NCBI RefSeq assembly: GCF_039524395.1
Contig: NZ_BAAAGO010000009.1
Strand: one strand, 5' to 3'
DNA from: Micropruina glycogenica
GTDB lineage: Bacteria > Actinomycetota > Actinomycetes > Propionibacteriales > Propionibacteriaceae
Length of the DNA: 64,000 nt
Under the pieces are notes generated by a model, which was not told the origin of the DNA, ran no database searches, and was given only the letters and a program-made list of their open reading frames with translations. The translations under genes were made by a program, and so were the position numbers. How positions within the stretch are numbered: position 1 is the stretch's first letter; each line of letters opens with the position of its first letter. This document shows, piece after piece, positions 1-9,208 of the stretch.

Positions 1-134
1 CGCACCCTCGGCACCCGCCCCGCCGCCTAACCATCCGGACATTTCATATGAGGCACGCGCCAATCACCCGCGGACATCTTGACGTGAGGCAAGACGTTCC
101 TGCCCCTTGAAAGGCCGCGGGGTCGGTTCCGCCA

Positions 135-239
135 ACTTGTGGTTGAAATAAATACTCCCCTGGGGTATCTATTTCAACCACTAAGTGGCGTGGCTGCCAC
201 AGGGGCCCGCATCGGGGCGCCATTTCAACCACAAAGTGG
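135..239. repeat. Nested palindromic repeat element, copy 1
   Basis: Two 26-bp arms at 135-160 and 161-186 form a nearly perfect palindrome without a loop; each arm contains TGGTTGAAATA. A third half copy (ATTTCAACCACAAAGTGG) follows at 222-239 after about 35 bp. The same layout recurs at 11906-12067. It does not resemble a coding sequence and has no transposase nearby, so a REP/MITE-like dispersed element or an RNA hairpin is the likeliest reading. The right half copy supplies the stop codon of the neighbouring minus-strand gene. Confidence 0.75.
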
Positions 240-1202
240 GGGCGCTGCGGCGAGCGCCCGTTTCACCCGTTCGATCACACGATCAGGCCGCAGCATGATT
301 TCCTTCGCCAACCAGCGCACCATCGGGTAGTCGAGGTCGCGCAGTACTTGCTCACGCTCCTTCTCACGTGCATACCCCTGCGGGTCGGCATACTTCACGG
401 CGCCGTCGCACTCGCCGACCAACCGATGCTCCGGCCAGTAGAAGTCGGGAAACAGCTGACCGATCGGTGTGTCGATCATCACCTGATACGCCGGTTCCGG
501 CAGCCCGGCCAGGTGAAAGTGCCCCGCCGACAACGACTCCGGCGGCGACTCGCGGCGCGCATCGGTCAGCTCGATCGCCTGCGTCAGTCCGGCCGGCAGT
601 CGGGCATCGGCGGCTTGAGCAAAGAGCTCGCGCGCGGCCGCCATCAACCGTGGGTTGGCGTAGTCCGTGCGTCGCGGGTTGCTGATCATGGCGGCGCACA
701 GCAGCCTGGCCGCCCCGTCGAGAATCACCAGCGCCTCGGGCAGCGGCCGGCCGGTGGCCAGATCGACCGCGGTGCGCGCCAGCGTGGTGACCGGCCGTCC
801 CTTAGTGTCACGGGTGACGACCGAAGGGACCAGTTCGGCCAGGTGATGCACGACCCGGCCGCGTCGTGCCCGCGACGACTCCAACCGCGGCAGGGTGAGA
901 CTGACCGGGGCGTCATGCCACTGCCCAAAGCCCGGGTGCGGCAACTGCCAGGCCGCACCGGCAGATTCATGACTCAGCACCCCGCTGGGGCAGACCTCGA
1001 GTTCGGCCAGGGCGCGTATCAGGTGCTGATCGCGTGCATGCTCGGGCCACACGGTGGAGTCGATGAACACGCCCCGCCGGATTCGGTACAGCCGGCCAGA
1101 GCTCAGGGCGGTGCGAATCATCTGCGCGGTGACGCCATGCGCCAGTAGTTGCCGGCGAGTGCTGGGCGTCTTGGGCAACAGGCAGGGCTTGGGCGGGCGC
1201 AT
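225..1202 (-). CDS. AbiEi-like antitoxin-domain / DUF559 protein
   Basis: The 325-residue product has an N-terminal winged-helix region typical of type IV toxin-antitoxin AbiEi antitoxin-domain proteins (RRQLLAHGVTAQMIRTAL, then YRIRRGVF). Its C-terminal part resembles DUF559, with the Vsr/restriction-endonuclease-like pattern PDFYWPEHRLVGECDG followed by KYAD and a basic helix. Such proteins are common, usually orphan, in actinobacterial genomes; no AbiEii-like toxin gene lies beside it. An upstream GTG at 1229 is an alternative start; the ATG at 1202 follows a run of G. The last codons and the TGA stop lie inside the repeat element, so the native C-terminus may have been replaced. Function is inferred from domain resemblance only. 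Confidence 0.7.
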   Translation of the reverse strand: MRPPKPCLLPKTPSTRRQLLAHGVTAQMIRTALSSGRLYRIRRGVFIDSTVWPEHARDQHLIRALAELEVCPSGVLSHESAGAAWQLPHPGFGQWHDAPVSLTLPRLESSRARRGRVVHHLAELVPSVVTRDTKGRPVTTLARTAVDLATGRPLPEALVILDGAARLLCAAMISNPRRTDYANPRLMAAARELFAQAADARLPAGLTQAIELTDARRESPPESLSAGHFHLAGLPEPAYQVMIDTPIGQLFPDFYWPEHRLVGECDGAVKYADPQGYAREKEREQVLRDLDYPMVRWLAKEIMLRPDRVIERVKRALAAAPPLCG

Positions 1203-1229
1203 CCCCCCAATGTGAAGCACCGGCCGCAC

Positions 1230-1550
1230 GGAGAGGGCCCGCGAGCATGGTCGGCGAGAAATCTGTGGATAACTGCCGGAGGTTCGACAGGCTCAACCGC
1301 CTGTGCGCTCGGTCGGCTGGACGGCCGTTGCTGGTCGTCACCGCCCGGTCGGACGGCGCGCTGTTCGGCACTCGCCGGAATGAAGGGGCCGGTTCGATCG
1401 CCCCACCACGCCATCCCGGCGGACGGACGCCGGGATCTCACACGTACAGCCCAGTACTCAACGCGACCGCGCTCACTCGACGGGTCACGGCAGAGATTCC
1501 GGCGTTCGCCGGAATGACGAAGTGGTGCGCGACCCCGGCCTTCGTGCGCT
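1230..1550. repeat. Intergenic stretch with dispersed repeats
   Basis: No gene is visible in these 321 bases. They contain a GGTTCGACAGGCTCAACC element at 1281-1298, an imperfect hairpin with arms ATCCCGGCG and CGCCGGGAT (1413-1421 and 1428-1436), and a second hairpin with arms ATTCCGGCG and CGCCGGAAT separated by TT (1496-1515). The last two belong to one family that recurs at 13444-13469. They sit just downstream of folE and may end its transcript. Confidence 0.6.
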
Positions 1551-2114
1551 TCAGCCGATGATCAGGCTCATCGCCTCGGCGCGGGTGGCCGGGTTGCGCA
1601 GCGTGCCGCGCACGGCCGAGGTGACCGTGCGCGCCCCCGGTTTGTGCACCCCACGCATGGTCATGCACAGGTGCTCGCAATCGATCACCACGATCACCCC
1701 ACGGGGCTCCAGGTGCTCCATCAGCGCGTCGGCGATCTGGGTGGTCAGGCGCTCTTGCACCTGGGGGCGCTTGGCGAACACGTCGACCAACCGGGCGATC
1801 TTGCTCAGCCCCGTGATGCGGCCCTGCGCCGCCGGAATGTAGCCCACGTGGGCCAAGCCGGTGAACGGCACCAGGTGGTGCTCGCAGGTGCTCCACACCT
1901 CAATGTTTTTGACCAGCACCATCTCGTCGTGGGCTATGTCGAAGGTGGTGCTCAGTACGTCGGAGGCCGTCTGGTCGAGGCCCTCGAACATCTCAGCGTA
2001 GGCGCGCGCCACTCGGTACGGGGTTTCTTGCAGCCCTTCGCGATCGGGGTTCTCACCGATGGCGATCAGCAACTCGCGAACGGCCGCGGCCACGCGCGGC
2101 TGGTCGACCGGCAT
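1551..2114 (-). CDS. folE: GTP cyclohydrolase I
   Basis: The 187-residue protein matches GTP cyclohydrolase I, which converts GTP to 7,8-dihydroneopterin triphosphate at the head of tetrahydrofolate synthesis. The zinc-site region STCEHHLVPFTGLAHVGYIP and the downstream motif DCEHLCMTMRGV carry the expected Cys and His ligands, and length is normal for the short bacterial form. It starts one base after the ftsH stop codon, with GGAG upstream, so the two are translationally linked. Other fol genes, which often follow ftsH-folE in actinomycetes, are absent here; the gene is followed only by repeats. Confidence 0.97.
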   Translation of the reverse strand: MPVDQPRVAAAVRELLIAIGENPDREGLQETPYRVARAYAEMFEGLDQTASDVLSTTFDIAHDEMVLVKNIEVWSTCEHHLVPFTGLAHVGYIPAAQGRITGLSKIARLVDVFAKRPQVQERLTTQIADALMEHLEPRGVIVVIDCEHLCMTMRGVHKPGARTVTSAVRGTLRNPATRAEAMSLIIG

Positions 2115-2115
2115 C

Positions 2116-4257
2116 TCAGCGCTCCTGCGGCGGACGGCCCTGGTCGTACGGCGTCTGCCACGGCTGCGACCCGGACGGCCCGTAAGGCGGCCCCGCGGGC
2201 GGCTGCGGCTGCGGGCCGGACGGGCCCAGATCGTGCGGCGGCATCGGGCCGCCGACGCCGGGCCCGGTGGGCACCGGCACCTGCAGCTTGCCGTTCGGGC
2301 CGATCAGCGGCGGGCCGTAGGTCGGCTCGGGCTTGGGCGCGGGCGGCGGCGGGTCGACCGGCGGCAGATCGGACGGCACGCGGGTGTCAGACCCCGTCCA
2401 GGCCGGCCGCTTGGGGTGCCGCTGCAGGGCCTCGAAGATCTTGGCCACCTGCTCTTTGTCGAGCGTCTCCTTCTCGAACAACTGGCGCACCAACTCATCG
2501 AGCACCTCGCGGTTGGTGACCAGGCAGTCGAACGCTTCTTGATGCGCGGTGTTGATCAGGTTGGCAACCTCTTCATCGATCGCCGCAGCGATGGCGTCGG
2601 AGTAGTCACGGTGGCCGCTGCCCATGCCGGCCTGCATGCCCAGGAACGGCTCGTCGGAGTCGCTGCCCAGCTTCACCGCGCCCAGCCGTTCGGTCATGCC
2701 GTACTTGGTGACCATGCTGCGCGCCACGTTGGTGGCCTTCTCGATGTCGTTGGCCGCACCCGTGGTCGGGTCGTGAAAGACCAGCTCTTCGGCCGCCCGT
2801 CCGCCCAGCATGTAGGCGAGCTGGTCGAGCAGTTCGCCGCGGGTCTTGGAGTACTTGTCGTCATCAGGCATCACCATCGTGTAGCCGAGTGCCCGGCCGC
2901 GCGGCAGAATCGTCACCTTCTGTACCGGGTCGGTGCCCGGCATCGCGGCCGCCACCAGGGCGTGCCCGCCCTCGTGGTAGGCGGTGATCAGCAGCTCGCG
3001 CTGATTCATCAGCCGGCTGCGCTTCTGCGGGCCGGCGATCACGCGGTCGATCGCCTCGTCGAGGTGCTCTTTGGTGATGTAGCGCTGGTTCTGCCGAGCG
3101 CACAGCAGGGCGGCCTCGTTGAGCACGTTGGCCAGGTCGGCGCCGGTGAATCCCGGGGTGCGCTTGGCGACTGCTTCGAGGTTGGCGTCGGGTGCCATCG
3201 GCTTGTTGGCGGCATGGACGCGCAGGATCTGCAGCCGGCCCTTCATGTCGGGTGCCTCGACCGGAATCTGCCGGTCGAACCGGCCGGGCCGCAGCAGAGC
3301 CGGGTCGAGCACGTCCGGACGGTTGGTGGCCGCGATCAGCACCACGCCGCCGCGCACGTCGAAGCCGTCCATTTCGACCAGCAACTGGTTCAGGGTCTGC
3401 TCGCGCTCGTCGTGGCCGCCGCCCATGCCGGCGCCGCGGTGGCGTCCGACCGCGTCGATCTCGTCGATGAAGACGATGGCCGGCGCGGCCTCTTTGGCCT
3501 GCTCGAACAGGTCGCGCACGCGGGACGCACCGACGCCGACGAACATCTCGACGAAGTCCGAACCCGAGATCGAGAAGAACGGCACGCCCGCCTCGCCCGC
3601 GACCGCGCGGGCCAGCAGCGTCTTGCCGGTGCCGGGCGGGCCGTACAGCAGCACGCCCTTGGGAATCTTGGCCCCGACGGCCTGGAACTTGGCCGGCTCG
3701 GAGAGAAACTCGCGAATCTCTTGCAGCTCTTCGATGGCCTCTTCGCAACCGGCGACGTCAGAGAACGTGGTGCGCGGGGTGTCTTTGGTGGCCAGCTTCG
3801 CCTTCGATTTGCCGAAGCCCATCACCCGGTTGCCGCCGCCCTGCATCTGGTTCATCAGGAAGAAGAAGATCAACCCGATCACCACGAACGGCAGGATCGT
3901 GAACAGCAGCGTGGTCCAGATGCCCTGCTGCGGCACCTCACCGCGCCAACTGTCGAGGGTGCCGCCGGCGATCCGCTGGTTGAGCCGGCTGATGATCGCC
4001 TGGCTCTGGTCGCCGATCCACTTGGCCTGAATCTTGGGGGCTGCGGCGTCCTTCTGCTCGACCCTGATGGCCTGCTCCCCCTCGACCAGCACCACCTCTT
4101 TGAGCGGGGTGTCGCTGTTGATCAGGGCGACCACCTCAGAGGTCGGCTTCTGCTGAAACCCGTTGGCGCCGTTGATGTAGTCGATCAGCAGCGCGATGCC
4201 GAGAAACGCGAGAATGATCCACAGAATCGGTCCACGGAACAGTCGTTGAGCCTTCAT
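2116..4257 (-). CDS. ftsH: ATP-dependent zinc metalloprotease FtsH
   Basis: The 713-residue protein is the membrane-bound AAA+ protease that degrades damaged membrane and regulatory proteins. It has a membrane segment at about 8-27, an extracytoplasmic domain, a second segment at about 113-136, Walker A GPPGTGKT (206-213), Walker B IVFIDEID (261-268), the second region of homology (311-330) and the zinc site HEGGH (428-432; HEAGH in most homologues). A Pro/Gly-rich tail of about 90 residues ends the protein. The ATG at 4257, preceded by AAAGGTGG, begins a typical FtsH N-terminus; a longer reading to 4299 lacks similarity. It is cotranscribed with folE. Confidence 0.98.
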   Translation of the reverse strand: MKAQRLFRGPILWIILAFLGIALLIDYINGANGFQQKPTSEVVALINSDTPLKEVVLVEGEQAIRVEQKDAAAPKIQAKWIGDQSQAIISRLNQRIAGGTLDSWRGEVPQQGIWTTLLFTILPFVVIGLIFFFLMNQMQGGGNRVMGFGKSKAKLATKDTPRTTFSDVAGCEEAIEELQEIREFLSEPAKFQAVGAKIPKGVLLYGPPGTGKTLLARAVAGEAGVPFFSISGSDFVEMFVGVGASRVRDLFEQAKEAAPAIVFIDEIDAVGRHRGAGMGGGHDEREQTLNQLLVEMDGFDVRGGVVLIAATNRPDVLDPALLRPGRFDRQIPVEAPDMKGRLQILRVHAANKPMAPDANLEAVAKRTPGFTGADLANVLNEAALLCARQNQRYITKEHLDEAIDRVIAGPQKRSRLMNQRELLITAYHEGGHALVAAAMPGTDPVQKVTILPRGRALGYTMVMPDDDKYSKTRGELLDQLAYMLGGRAAEELVFHDPTTGAANDIEKATNVARSMVTKYGMTERLGAVKLGSDSDEPFLGMQAGMGSGHRDYSDAIAAAIDEEVANLINTAHQEAFDCLVTNREVLDELVRQLFEKETLDKEQVAKIFEALQRHPKRPAWTGSDTRVPSDLPPVDPPPPAPKPEPTYGPPLIGPNGKLQVPVPTGPGVGGPMPPHDLGPSGPQPQPPAGPPYGPSGSQPWQTPYDQGRPPQER

Positions 4258-4390
4258 TACCCACCTTTGATGTGCGCGGCGACGCCGCCCGACCCCCAAG
4301 AATAGACGGGTGCGACGCGGTTACCGCACGTCCCAGGTTCGCTCACAGATGACTGGGGCCGGGCGAGCACCCACCCACCTGACCGAGCGC

Positions 4391-4942
4391 TCAGGAATAG
4401 ACGTGAGGCGCCAGCGTGCCCAGGTCGCGCAGGTTGCGGTACCGACCGGCGTAGTCGAGGCCGTACCCCACGACGAACTCGTTGGGCAGGTCGTAACCGA
4501 TGTACTTCACCTCGACGGGGCTGCGCAGCGCCTCGGGTTTGCGAAACATCGCCATCACCCCGATCGAGGCCGGGTTGCGCGACTTGAGGTTCTGAATCAG
4601 GTAGGCGAGCGTGAGGCCGGTGTCGACGATGTCTTCGACCACCAGCACGTGCCTGCCTGACAAGTCGGTGTTGAGGTCTTTGAGAATGCGTACAACGCCC
4701 GAGCTCTGCGTACCCGAGCCGTACGACGAGATCGCCATCCAGTCCATCTCGCAATGTCTCTTGAGGCTGCGCGACAGGTCGGCCATCACCATGATCGCGC
4801 CGTTCAGCACCCCGACCAGCAGCAGGTCGCGGCCCGCGTAATCGGCCTCGATCTCGGCAGCCAGCTCGTTCAGCCGATTCTGTATCTGGTCGGCGGTGTA
4901 CAGCACGTCGGAAAGGTCGGACTGAATGTCGCTGGCGTCCAC
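4391..4942 (-). CDS. hpt: Hypoxanthine phosphoribosyltransferase
   Basis: The 183-residue protein belongs to the purine-salvage phosphoribosyltransferases that join hypoxanthine or guanine to PRPP, giving IMP or GMP. The PRPP-binding loop VLVVEDIVDTGLTL and the flexible-loop SSYGSGT are present, and the C-terminal segment VGYGLDYAGRYRNL is characteristic. It follows tilS by 47 bp in the usual tilS-hpt-ftsH gene order, although here ftsH begins 133 bp further on. The GTG start has TAAGGT six bases upstream and no Shine-Dalgarno sequence, suggesting its own leaderless promoter. Confidence 0.97.
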   Translation of the reverse strand: MDASDIQSDLSDVLYTADQIQNRLNELAAEIEADYAGRDLLLVGVLNGAIMVMADLSRSLKRHCEMDWMAISSYGSGTQSSGVVRILKDLNTDLSGRHVLVVEDIVDTGLTLAYLIQNLKSRNPASIGVMAMFRKPEALRSPVEVKYIGYDLPNEFVVGYGLDYAGRYRNLRDLGTLAPHVYS

Positions 4943-4989
4943 AGCCGAACCTTACCGAAACTCGGCCGAGTACGTTCACGGCGTTCTGT

Positions 4990-5940
4990 TCACCGGTCGG
5001 CCACCGCCGGCCGGTGCGGCTCGACGACCAACACCCCCGCTCGACGCAGCACCCGCAGCCCGGGCACCTCGACCCAGCGCTGCCCGTGCCAGTCGGTGAC
5101 CAGCGCCGCCACAGCCAGCACGTGCCGCTGGTTCACCTCGTGCGCACCCTGCGCGAGCAGCCACGCGCGCAACACCCGGTGCCGGACGGCCGGCGCCAGC
5201 CCGGCCAGTACGGTGCAGTCGGGTGGGGCCCCGGTCGGAGTGAGCGCGTCGAGGGCGTCGGCGTCGTAGCGGGCGAGGTCGGCGGTGCGGGCCAACCCCT
5301 CGGCGACCCCGGGGCCCAGTTCGGCCTCGAGCACCGGCAGCACGCTCTGCCGCACCCGTACCCGAGCGAAACGGTCGTCGTCGTTGTGCGGATCGTCCCA
5401 CCAGCTGACGCCCTGCTCTCGGCAGGCTTGCCGGGTGACGCTGCGGCGCAGTCCCAGCAGTGGCCGGACGAAGCGGTCGCGAACCGCGGGCATACCGGCG
5501 ATCGACCGCAGCCCCGAGCCGCGAGCCAGGCCCAAGAGCACGGTTTCGGCCTGATCGTCGAGGGTGTGGCCGAGGTAGCAGCGCTCCCCCGCCCCGAACG
5601 CGGCGGCCAGGGCGTCGTAGCGGGCGTCGCGGGCCGCGGCCTCGGGGCCTTGACCGCCGGCCGTCACGGTGACCGTCGCCACCTCAGCCGGCAGCCCCAG
5701 CTCGCGCACCTGCTCGGCCACCCGCTCGCTGTGCTCTGCCGAGCCGGGTTGCAGGCCGTGGTCGACCACGACCGCGCGAGCCGCGCACCCGGTGCGCGAC
5801 GCCAGCACCGTGACGGCAACAGCCAGTGCCAGCGAGTCGGCGCCGCCCGAACAGGCCACCAGCACCGGCTCGCCCTCGTGGGCGGCCTCGACCGCCTGCA
5901 CCACGGCCAACGTGGCCGGGCCGAGGGCTCGACGCGCCAT
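4990..5940 (-). CDS. tilS: tRNA(Ile)-lysidine synthase
   Basis: The 316-residue protein is TilS, which ligates lysine to C34 of the CAU-anticodon isoleucine tRNA so that it reads AUA. The ATP-binding P-loop SGGADS lies at 31-36 after VLVAC, and LGHTLDDQAETVLLGLARGSG is the conserved downstream motif. It is about the length of other actinobacterial TilS proteins that lack the long C-terminal domain. Its ATG overlaps the stop codon of the upstream metalloprotease gene by one base, so the pair is translationally coupled. Confidence 0.96.
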   Translation of the reverse strand: MARRALGPATLAVVQAVEAAHEGEPVLVACSGGADSLALAVAVTVLASRTGCAARAVVVDHGLQPGSAEHSERVAEQVRELGLPAEVATVTVTAGGQGPEAAARDARYDALAAAFGAGERCYLGHTLDDQAETVLLGLARGSGLRSIAGMPAVRDRFVRPLLGLRRSVTRQACREQGVSWWDDPHNDDDRFARVRVRQSVLPVLEAELGPGVAEGLARTADLARYDADALDALTPTGAPPDCTVLAGLAPAVRHRVLRAWLLAQGAHEVNQRHVLAVAALVTDWHGQRWVEVPGLRVLRRAGVLVVEPHRPAVADR

Positions 5941-6887
5941 CAGCCCACCCGCGCCGGCACGCGCCGCAGCCAGCGATCCGGGTCGTGCAGTTCGGCCGGG
6001 TCGGGCAGCAGGTCGGGTGCTGCGAAGGCCAGGTTGAGCGCGTCCACGCCGGCCGCGTCGAGCACGGCGCGGCAGAACCGTGCGCCGTCGCGGTACTGCT
6101 CGCGTTTCGCGGTCAGCCCGAGCACCCGAAAGATCAGGTGCACCAGGCCGGGTGCGTCACGCCTGGCCTCCATCGAGCGGCGCAGCAGGTCGACCTGCGG
6201 CACCAGGCCGGGAGCGGCGCGGTCCATCATCACGTCCGCGTGCCCCTCGAGCAGTGACATCACCGCCGTGATGCTGTCGAAGGTGGCGCCCTGGCCGGCC
6301 GACAGCAGGCCGACGTGCGGCTCGTCGTCGGTGAACATGCGCCGCATCAGGCCCAACAGGTGGTCCGGCAGCCAGGGTGCGGCGTCGAACTGTGCCCGGT
6401 GGGTCTGCTCGTGCAGGCACACCCACTGCCGAAAGCCGTGCGGTTCGAGGGCCATCGCCCGCTCGGCGGCAACGATGTTGGGGGCCACCAGCAGCAGCCG
6501 TCCGGGCGGTGAGTAGGGGTCGAACTGGCCGAGAATGCGGGTGGCCACGAAGGCGAGCGCCGCCCCGAGCTGTGCGCCGGCCAGCCGGGCGGCGACCTTG
6601 TCGCCCAGGGTCGCGGGCGGTTGCTGCCCGGTGGCCGCCAGCATGGTCTGCGACATCACAACTGCGGCCCGTACCCAGGCCACCCGGTCGACCACGAGCA
6701 CCTCGTTGGCCCGCGTGACCGGCAGTGCCGACGCCTCGGCAACCGCTTCGACCGCACGCGCGGCGGCGGCGCGCAGGTCGGCGACCGCCTCGGCGGCCTG
6801 CTCGCGCCCGACCTCGACGCCGGGCGGCACCAGAAAACCGCCCACTTGTGTGCTGACCCCCCAGTCGACGCAGGGCACCGCGCTCAT
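5940..6887 (-). CDS. Zinc-dependent metalloprotease (F420-associated DUF2342 family)
   Basis: The 315-residue protein contains the zincin motif HEQTH with the conserved context PHGFRQWVCLHEQTHRAQF and belongs to the DUF2342 family, whose members track with coenzyme F420 genomes and lie beside tilS in actinomycetes. Its substrate is unknown. The ATG at 6887 begins the family-like sequence MSAVPCVDWGVSTQVG; an open frame continues 54 codons upstream but is not family-like. TAGACT lies seven bases before the ATG (6895-6900) and no Shine-Dalgarno sequence is visible, so a leaderless transcript is likely. It is coupled to tilS. Confidence 0.9.
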   Translation of the reverse strand: MSAVPCVDWGVSTQVGGFLVPPGVEVGREQAAEAVADLRAAAARAVEAVAEASALPVTRANEVLVVDRVAWVRAAVVMSQTMLAATGQQPPATLGDKVAARLAGAQLGAALAFVATRILGQFDPYSPPGRLLLVAPNIVAAERAMALEPHGFRQWVCLHEQTHRAQFDAAPWLPDHLLGLMRRMFTDDEPHVGLLSAGQGATFDSITAVMSLLEGHADVMMDRAAPGLVPQVDLLRRSMEARRDAPGLVHLIFRVLGLTAKREQYRDGARFCRAVLDAAGVDALNLAFAAPDLLPDPAELHDPDRWLRRVPARVG

Positions 6888-7698
6888 GCGGCGCAGTCTA
6901 GTGTCGCTCCCGTGACTGGCTGTCCGGCGGTGGCTGAGGGCGTGCATCGCAAGGCCGACCACAGAGGTGTACCGGGTCGTCCATCGACCGAGGAGTGGCG
7001 ACGCCGTGGTCGGCTTCACCACCATCGTGGCGGTCGATCCGACGAGCACGACCGTCGCGGCTCAGGCACCTCGAAGCGGCAAGGGACTTGGGCGACACGT
7101 CGCTAGGTGGTCGGCTCGGCGGGCAGCCGGTAGACCGTGACGTGCGAGGGCGACTCTGCGGTGAAGGCGGCGCCGGTGAAATCTGCCCACCGCGACTGGC
7201 GGACGAACCTCGCCAGTTGCGCCATCAGGTCGAGTTCGGCCGGGTCGATCACGTCGGCGGCGAAGGCCCCTTGCCTGGAGTGTCGTAGCCGGCAGCGGTT
7301 TCGGCGTTCCACAGATCGTTGGAGTGCATGCCTGCACCCTGGTGTCAGCGAGTTGGCGACGCAAGACCGCCCAGCAGTTCGCCGGCTAAGACCCTGCTGA
7401 ACAGGCGCTTCTTAGGGGTCGGTGTTGTAGTGAGCGGCGGGCGGGCCACCACCAAGGCCGTCTGTGCGGCATGCAGGTCAGAACCCTGGGGTGCGACAAC
7501 GGGGTCGTTCCGGCCGTCTGTGGCCGGTGTGAACCCGTTCGGGCGGGTGTTCAAGCACGTCTTGAGCGAGGACGTGCCCGGAGCGGCCGATCGCAAGGCG
7601 GAAGACGAGTCGCTAGTGGGCCCTTTCGCCGAGGATGACAACGCAGCGAGCGGTCGTTACGGATGCGCCGCAGCGTGGTCAGGGTTCTGCGAGACGCC
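6888..7698. other. Gene-poor gap with decayed coding fragments
   Basis: No intact gene could be supported in these 811 bases. A minus-strand open frame at 7103-7312 ends with a protein-like stretch (ELDLMAQLARFVRQSRWADF) but has no convincing start or ribosome binding site. Another open frame on the minus strand at 7345-7641 has no recognisable domain. The stretch separates the tilS group from dacB and probably holds gene remnants. Confidence 0.45.
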
Positions 7699-9087
7699 CT
7701 AACAGCCGCAGGCCGCCCACGCGGCGGTTGTGCGGTCGATCCAGTCGCGCGTCGCGAACGGACGCACCACCTGGTTGGCCATGATCGCGAACACCAGCGG
7801 CGCGCCGTCGGCGGTGATCAAATAGCCGGCCAGCGTGCTCACGTCGCGCAGGCTGCCGGTCTTGGCCCGCACGACCCCTCGTCCGGCACGTTCGGCCTTG
7901 TCGTCGAACCGGTCGTACAGGGTGCCCGACACGCCCCCGACCGGCAGACCCAGCAGCAGCGAGCCGAACCTCGGCTCGTTCACCACGAGCTTCATGGCCT
8001 TGGCCAGCGCTGCGGGCGACACCCGGTTCTCGCGGCTGAGGCCGCTGTTGTCGTCGATCACCATGCCCGACGTCCAAAGGTCGAGAGACTTCAGCATGGC
8101 CCGAACCGCAGCCTCGGCGTCGGCGAAGCTGCCGCCGCGGTCGGTGGCCAGACCCACCTGGCGCGCCAGGGTTTCGGCCGCCACGTTGTCGCTGTAGCGC
8201 AGGGTGTGCTCGATCAGTTGCTCCACCGGTGGGCTCTGCATGGAGGTCAGCACCGGGTCGTCGGCCGCCGCGGTCGCTCGCTTGGTGCTCGTCACCGTGA
8301 TGCCCGCCTTGGCCAAGCGGGTGGCGAACCGCTTGGCGGCGGTGGCGGCCGGGTCTTTCTCGGCCAGTCCGGTGGTGGGGTGGAAGCCCGAGTCGACCAT
8401 CAGGGCACTGATCGGGGCCACCGAGTAGCGGTAGTTGTCGGTCCAGTGCCGGTGCCAGGCGGCAGCCTCGAACAGGGTGGCGTCGTAGCCGAGGGTCACC
8501 TTCGTCACCCCGGTCTTGCGCAGCGCGGCGGCGGTGTCGGCGGCGAGTTGCTGCAGCGAGGCGCGTCCGGTGGTTCGGGCATCGTGCAGCAGCGGGTCAC
8601 CACCGCCGCGCAGCACGATCACCCCGCTCTTCGGGCTGACCACCGACGTGGTGAACGTGCGGTCGTTACCGAGCGTTTCCAGCGCCACGAGGCAGGTGAG
8701 CAGTTTCATCGTCGAGGCCGGAATCAGCGCCCGGCCGGCGCGCGAGATCAACGTCTTGCCCGTCACCGGGTCGATCACCACCAGCCCGGGCGTACCCGCC
8801 GCCGCCTTGTCGAGGGTCGGAATGCGCGCCAGCAGCGCCTTTGCCGCAGGGGCGGGGGCCGGGTCGAGTCCGTCCAGGGGCAGGGCGGGCGGGGACGCGG
8901 TCTGGGGCGCCTGCCAACCCGGCGGAGCCGAGGCGGTGTGGGTGACGGTGCCGGACGGCAGCACGGCCGCACGCCACTGCGGCACCATCAGCAGAACGCC
9001 GGCGGCGACGACGACCAGCGCCAGCAGACCCAACACCAGGTTGCGCACCACGCGGGCGCCGGCACGGGCCCATGACGAGGCGGCCAC
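7699..9087 (-). CDS. dacB: D-alanyl-D-alanine carboxypeptidase/endopeptidase (PBP4 type)
   Basis: The 462-residue protein is a class C low-molecular-weight penicillin-binding protein that trims peptidoglycan stem peptides outside the membrane. An N-terminal membrane anchor (about 14-36) precedes a Pro/Ala-rich linker. Active-site motifs are S-T-M-K (Ser125-Lys128 in PASTMK), SDN in LRYSDNVAAETLARQ, and KTG at 409-411. The GTG at 9087 is preferred because GAAAGG lies nine bases before it; a GTG three codons upstream directly abuts that site. It is divergent from ppa, the common dacB-ppa arrangement of actinomycetes. Confidence 0.94.
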   Translation of the reverse strand: MAASSWARAGARVVRNLVLGLLALVVVAAGVLLMVPQWRAAVLPSGTVTHTASAPPGWQAPQTASPPALPLDGLDPAPAPAAKALLARIPTLDKAAAGTPGLVVIDPVTGKTLISRAGRALIPASTMKLLTCLVALETLGNDRTFTTSVVSPKSGVIVLRGGGDPLLHDARTTGRASLQQLAADTAAALRKTGVTKVTLGYDATLFEAAAWHRHWTDNYRYSVAPISALMVDSGFHPTTGLAEKDPAATAAKRFATRLAKAGITVTSTKRATAAADDPVLTSMQSPPVEQLIEHTLRYSDNVAAETLARQVGLATDRGGSFADAEAAVRAMLKSLDLWTSGMVIDDNSGLSRENRVSPAALAKAMKLVVNEPRFGSLLLGLPVGGVSGTLYDRFDDKAERAGRGVVRAKTGSLRDVSTLAGYLITADGAPLVFAIMANQVVRPFATRDWIDRTTAAWAACGC

Positions 9088-9208
9088 GTCAATCACCCTT
9101 TCGAGGCACCGGCCGTACGGCGGTCGGCCATGTTGCCCCCGGCTCGGTTGGCGATAGTCTCAACTGTGGCATCGCCGCCATCATGACAGCCATCGAAAGG
9201 GAATGCCC

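Noticed and set aside
2059..4305. 748-codon + strand frame opposite ftsH
   Set aside because: ftsH is unambiguous on the other strand; the product is His/Arg/Val-rich shadow sequence.
7345..7641. 98-codon minus-strand gene in the gap before dacB
   Set aside because: No ribosome binding site, no domain and biased shadow-like composition; treated as non-coding or a remnant.
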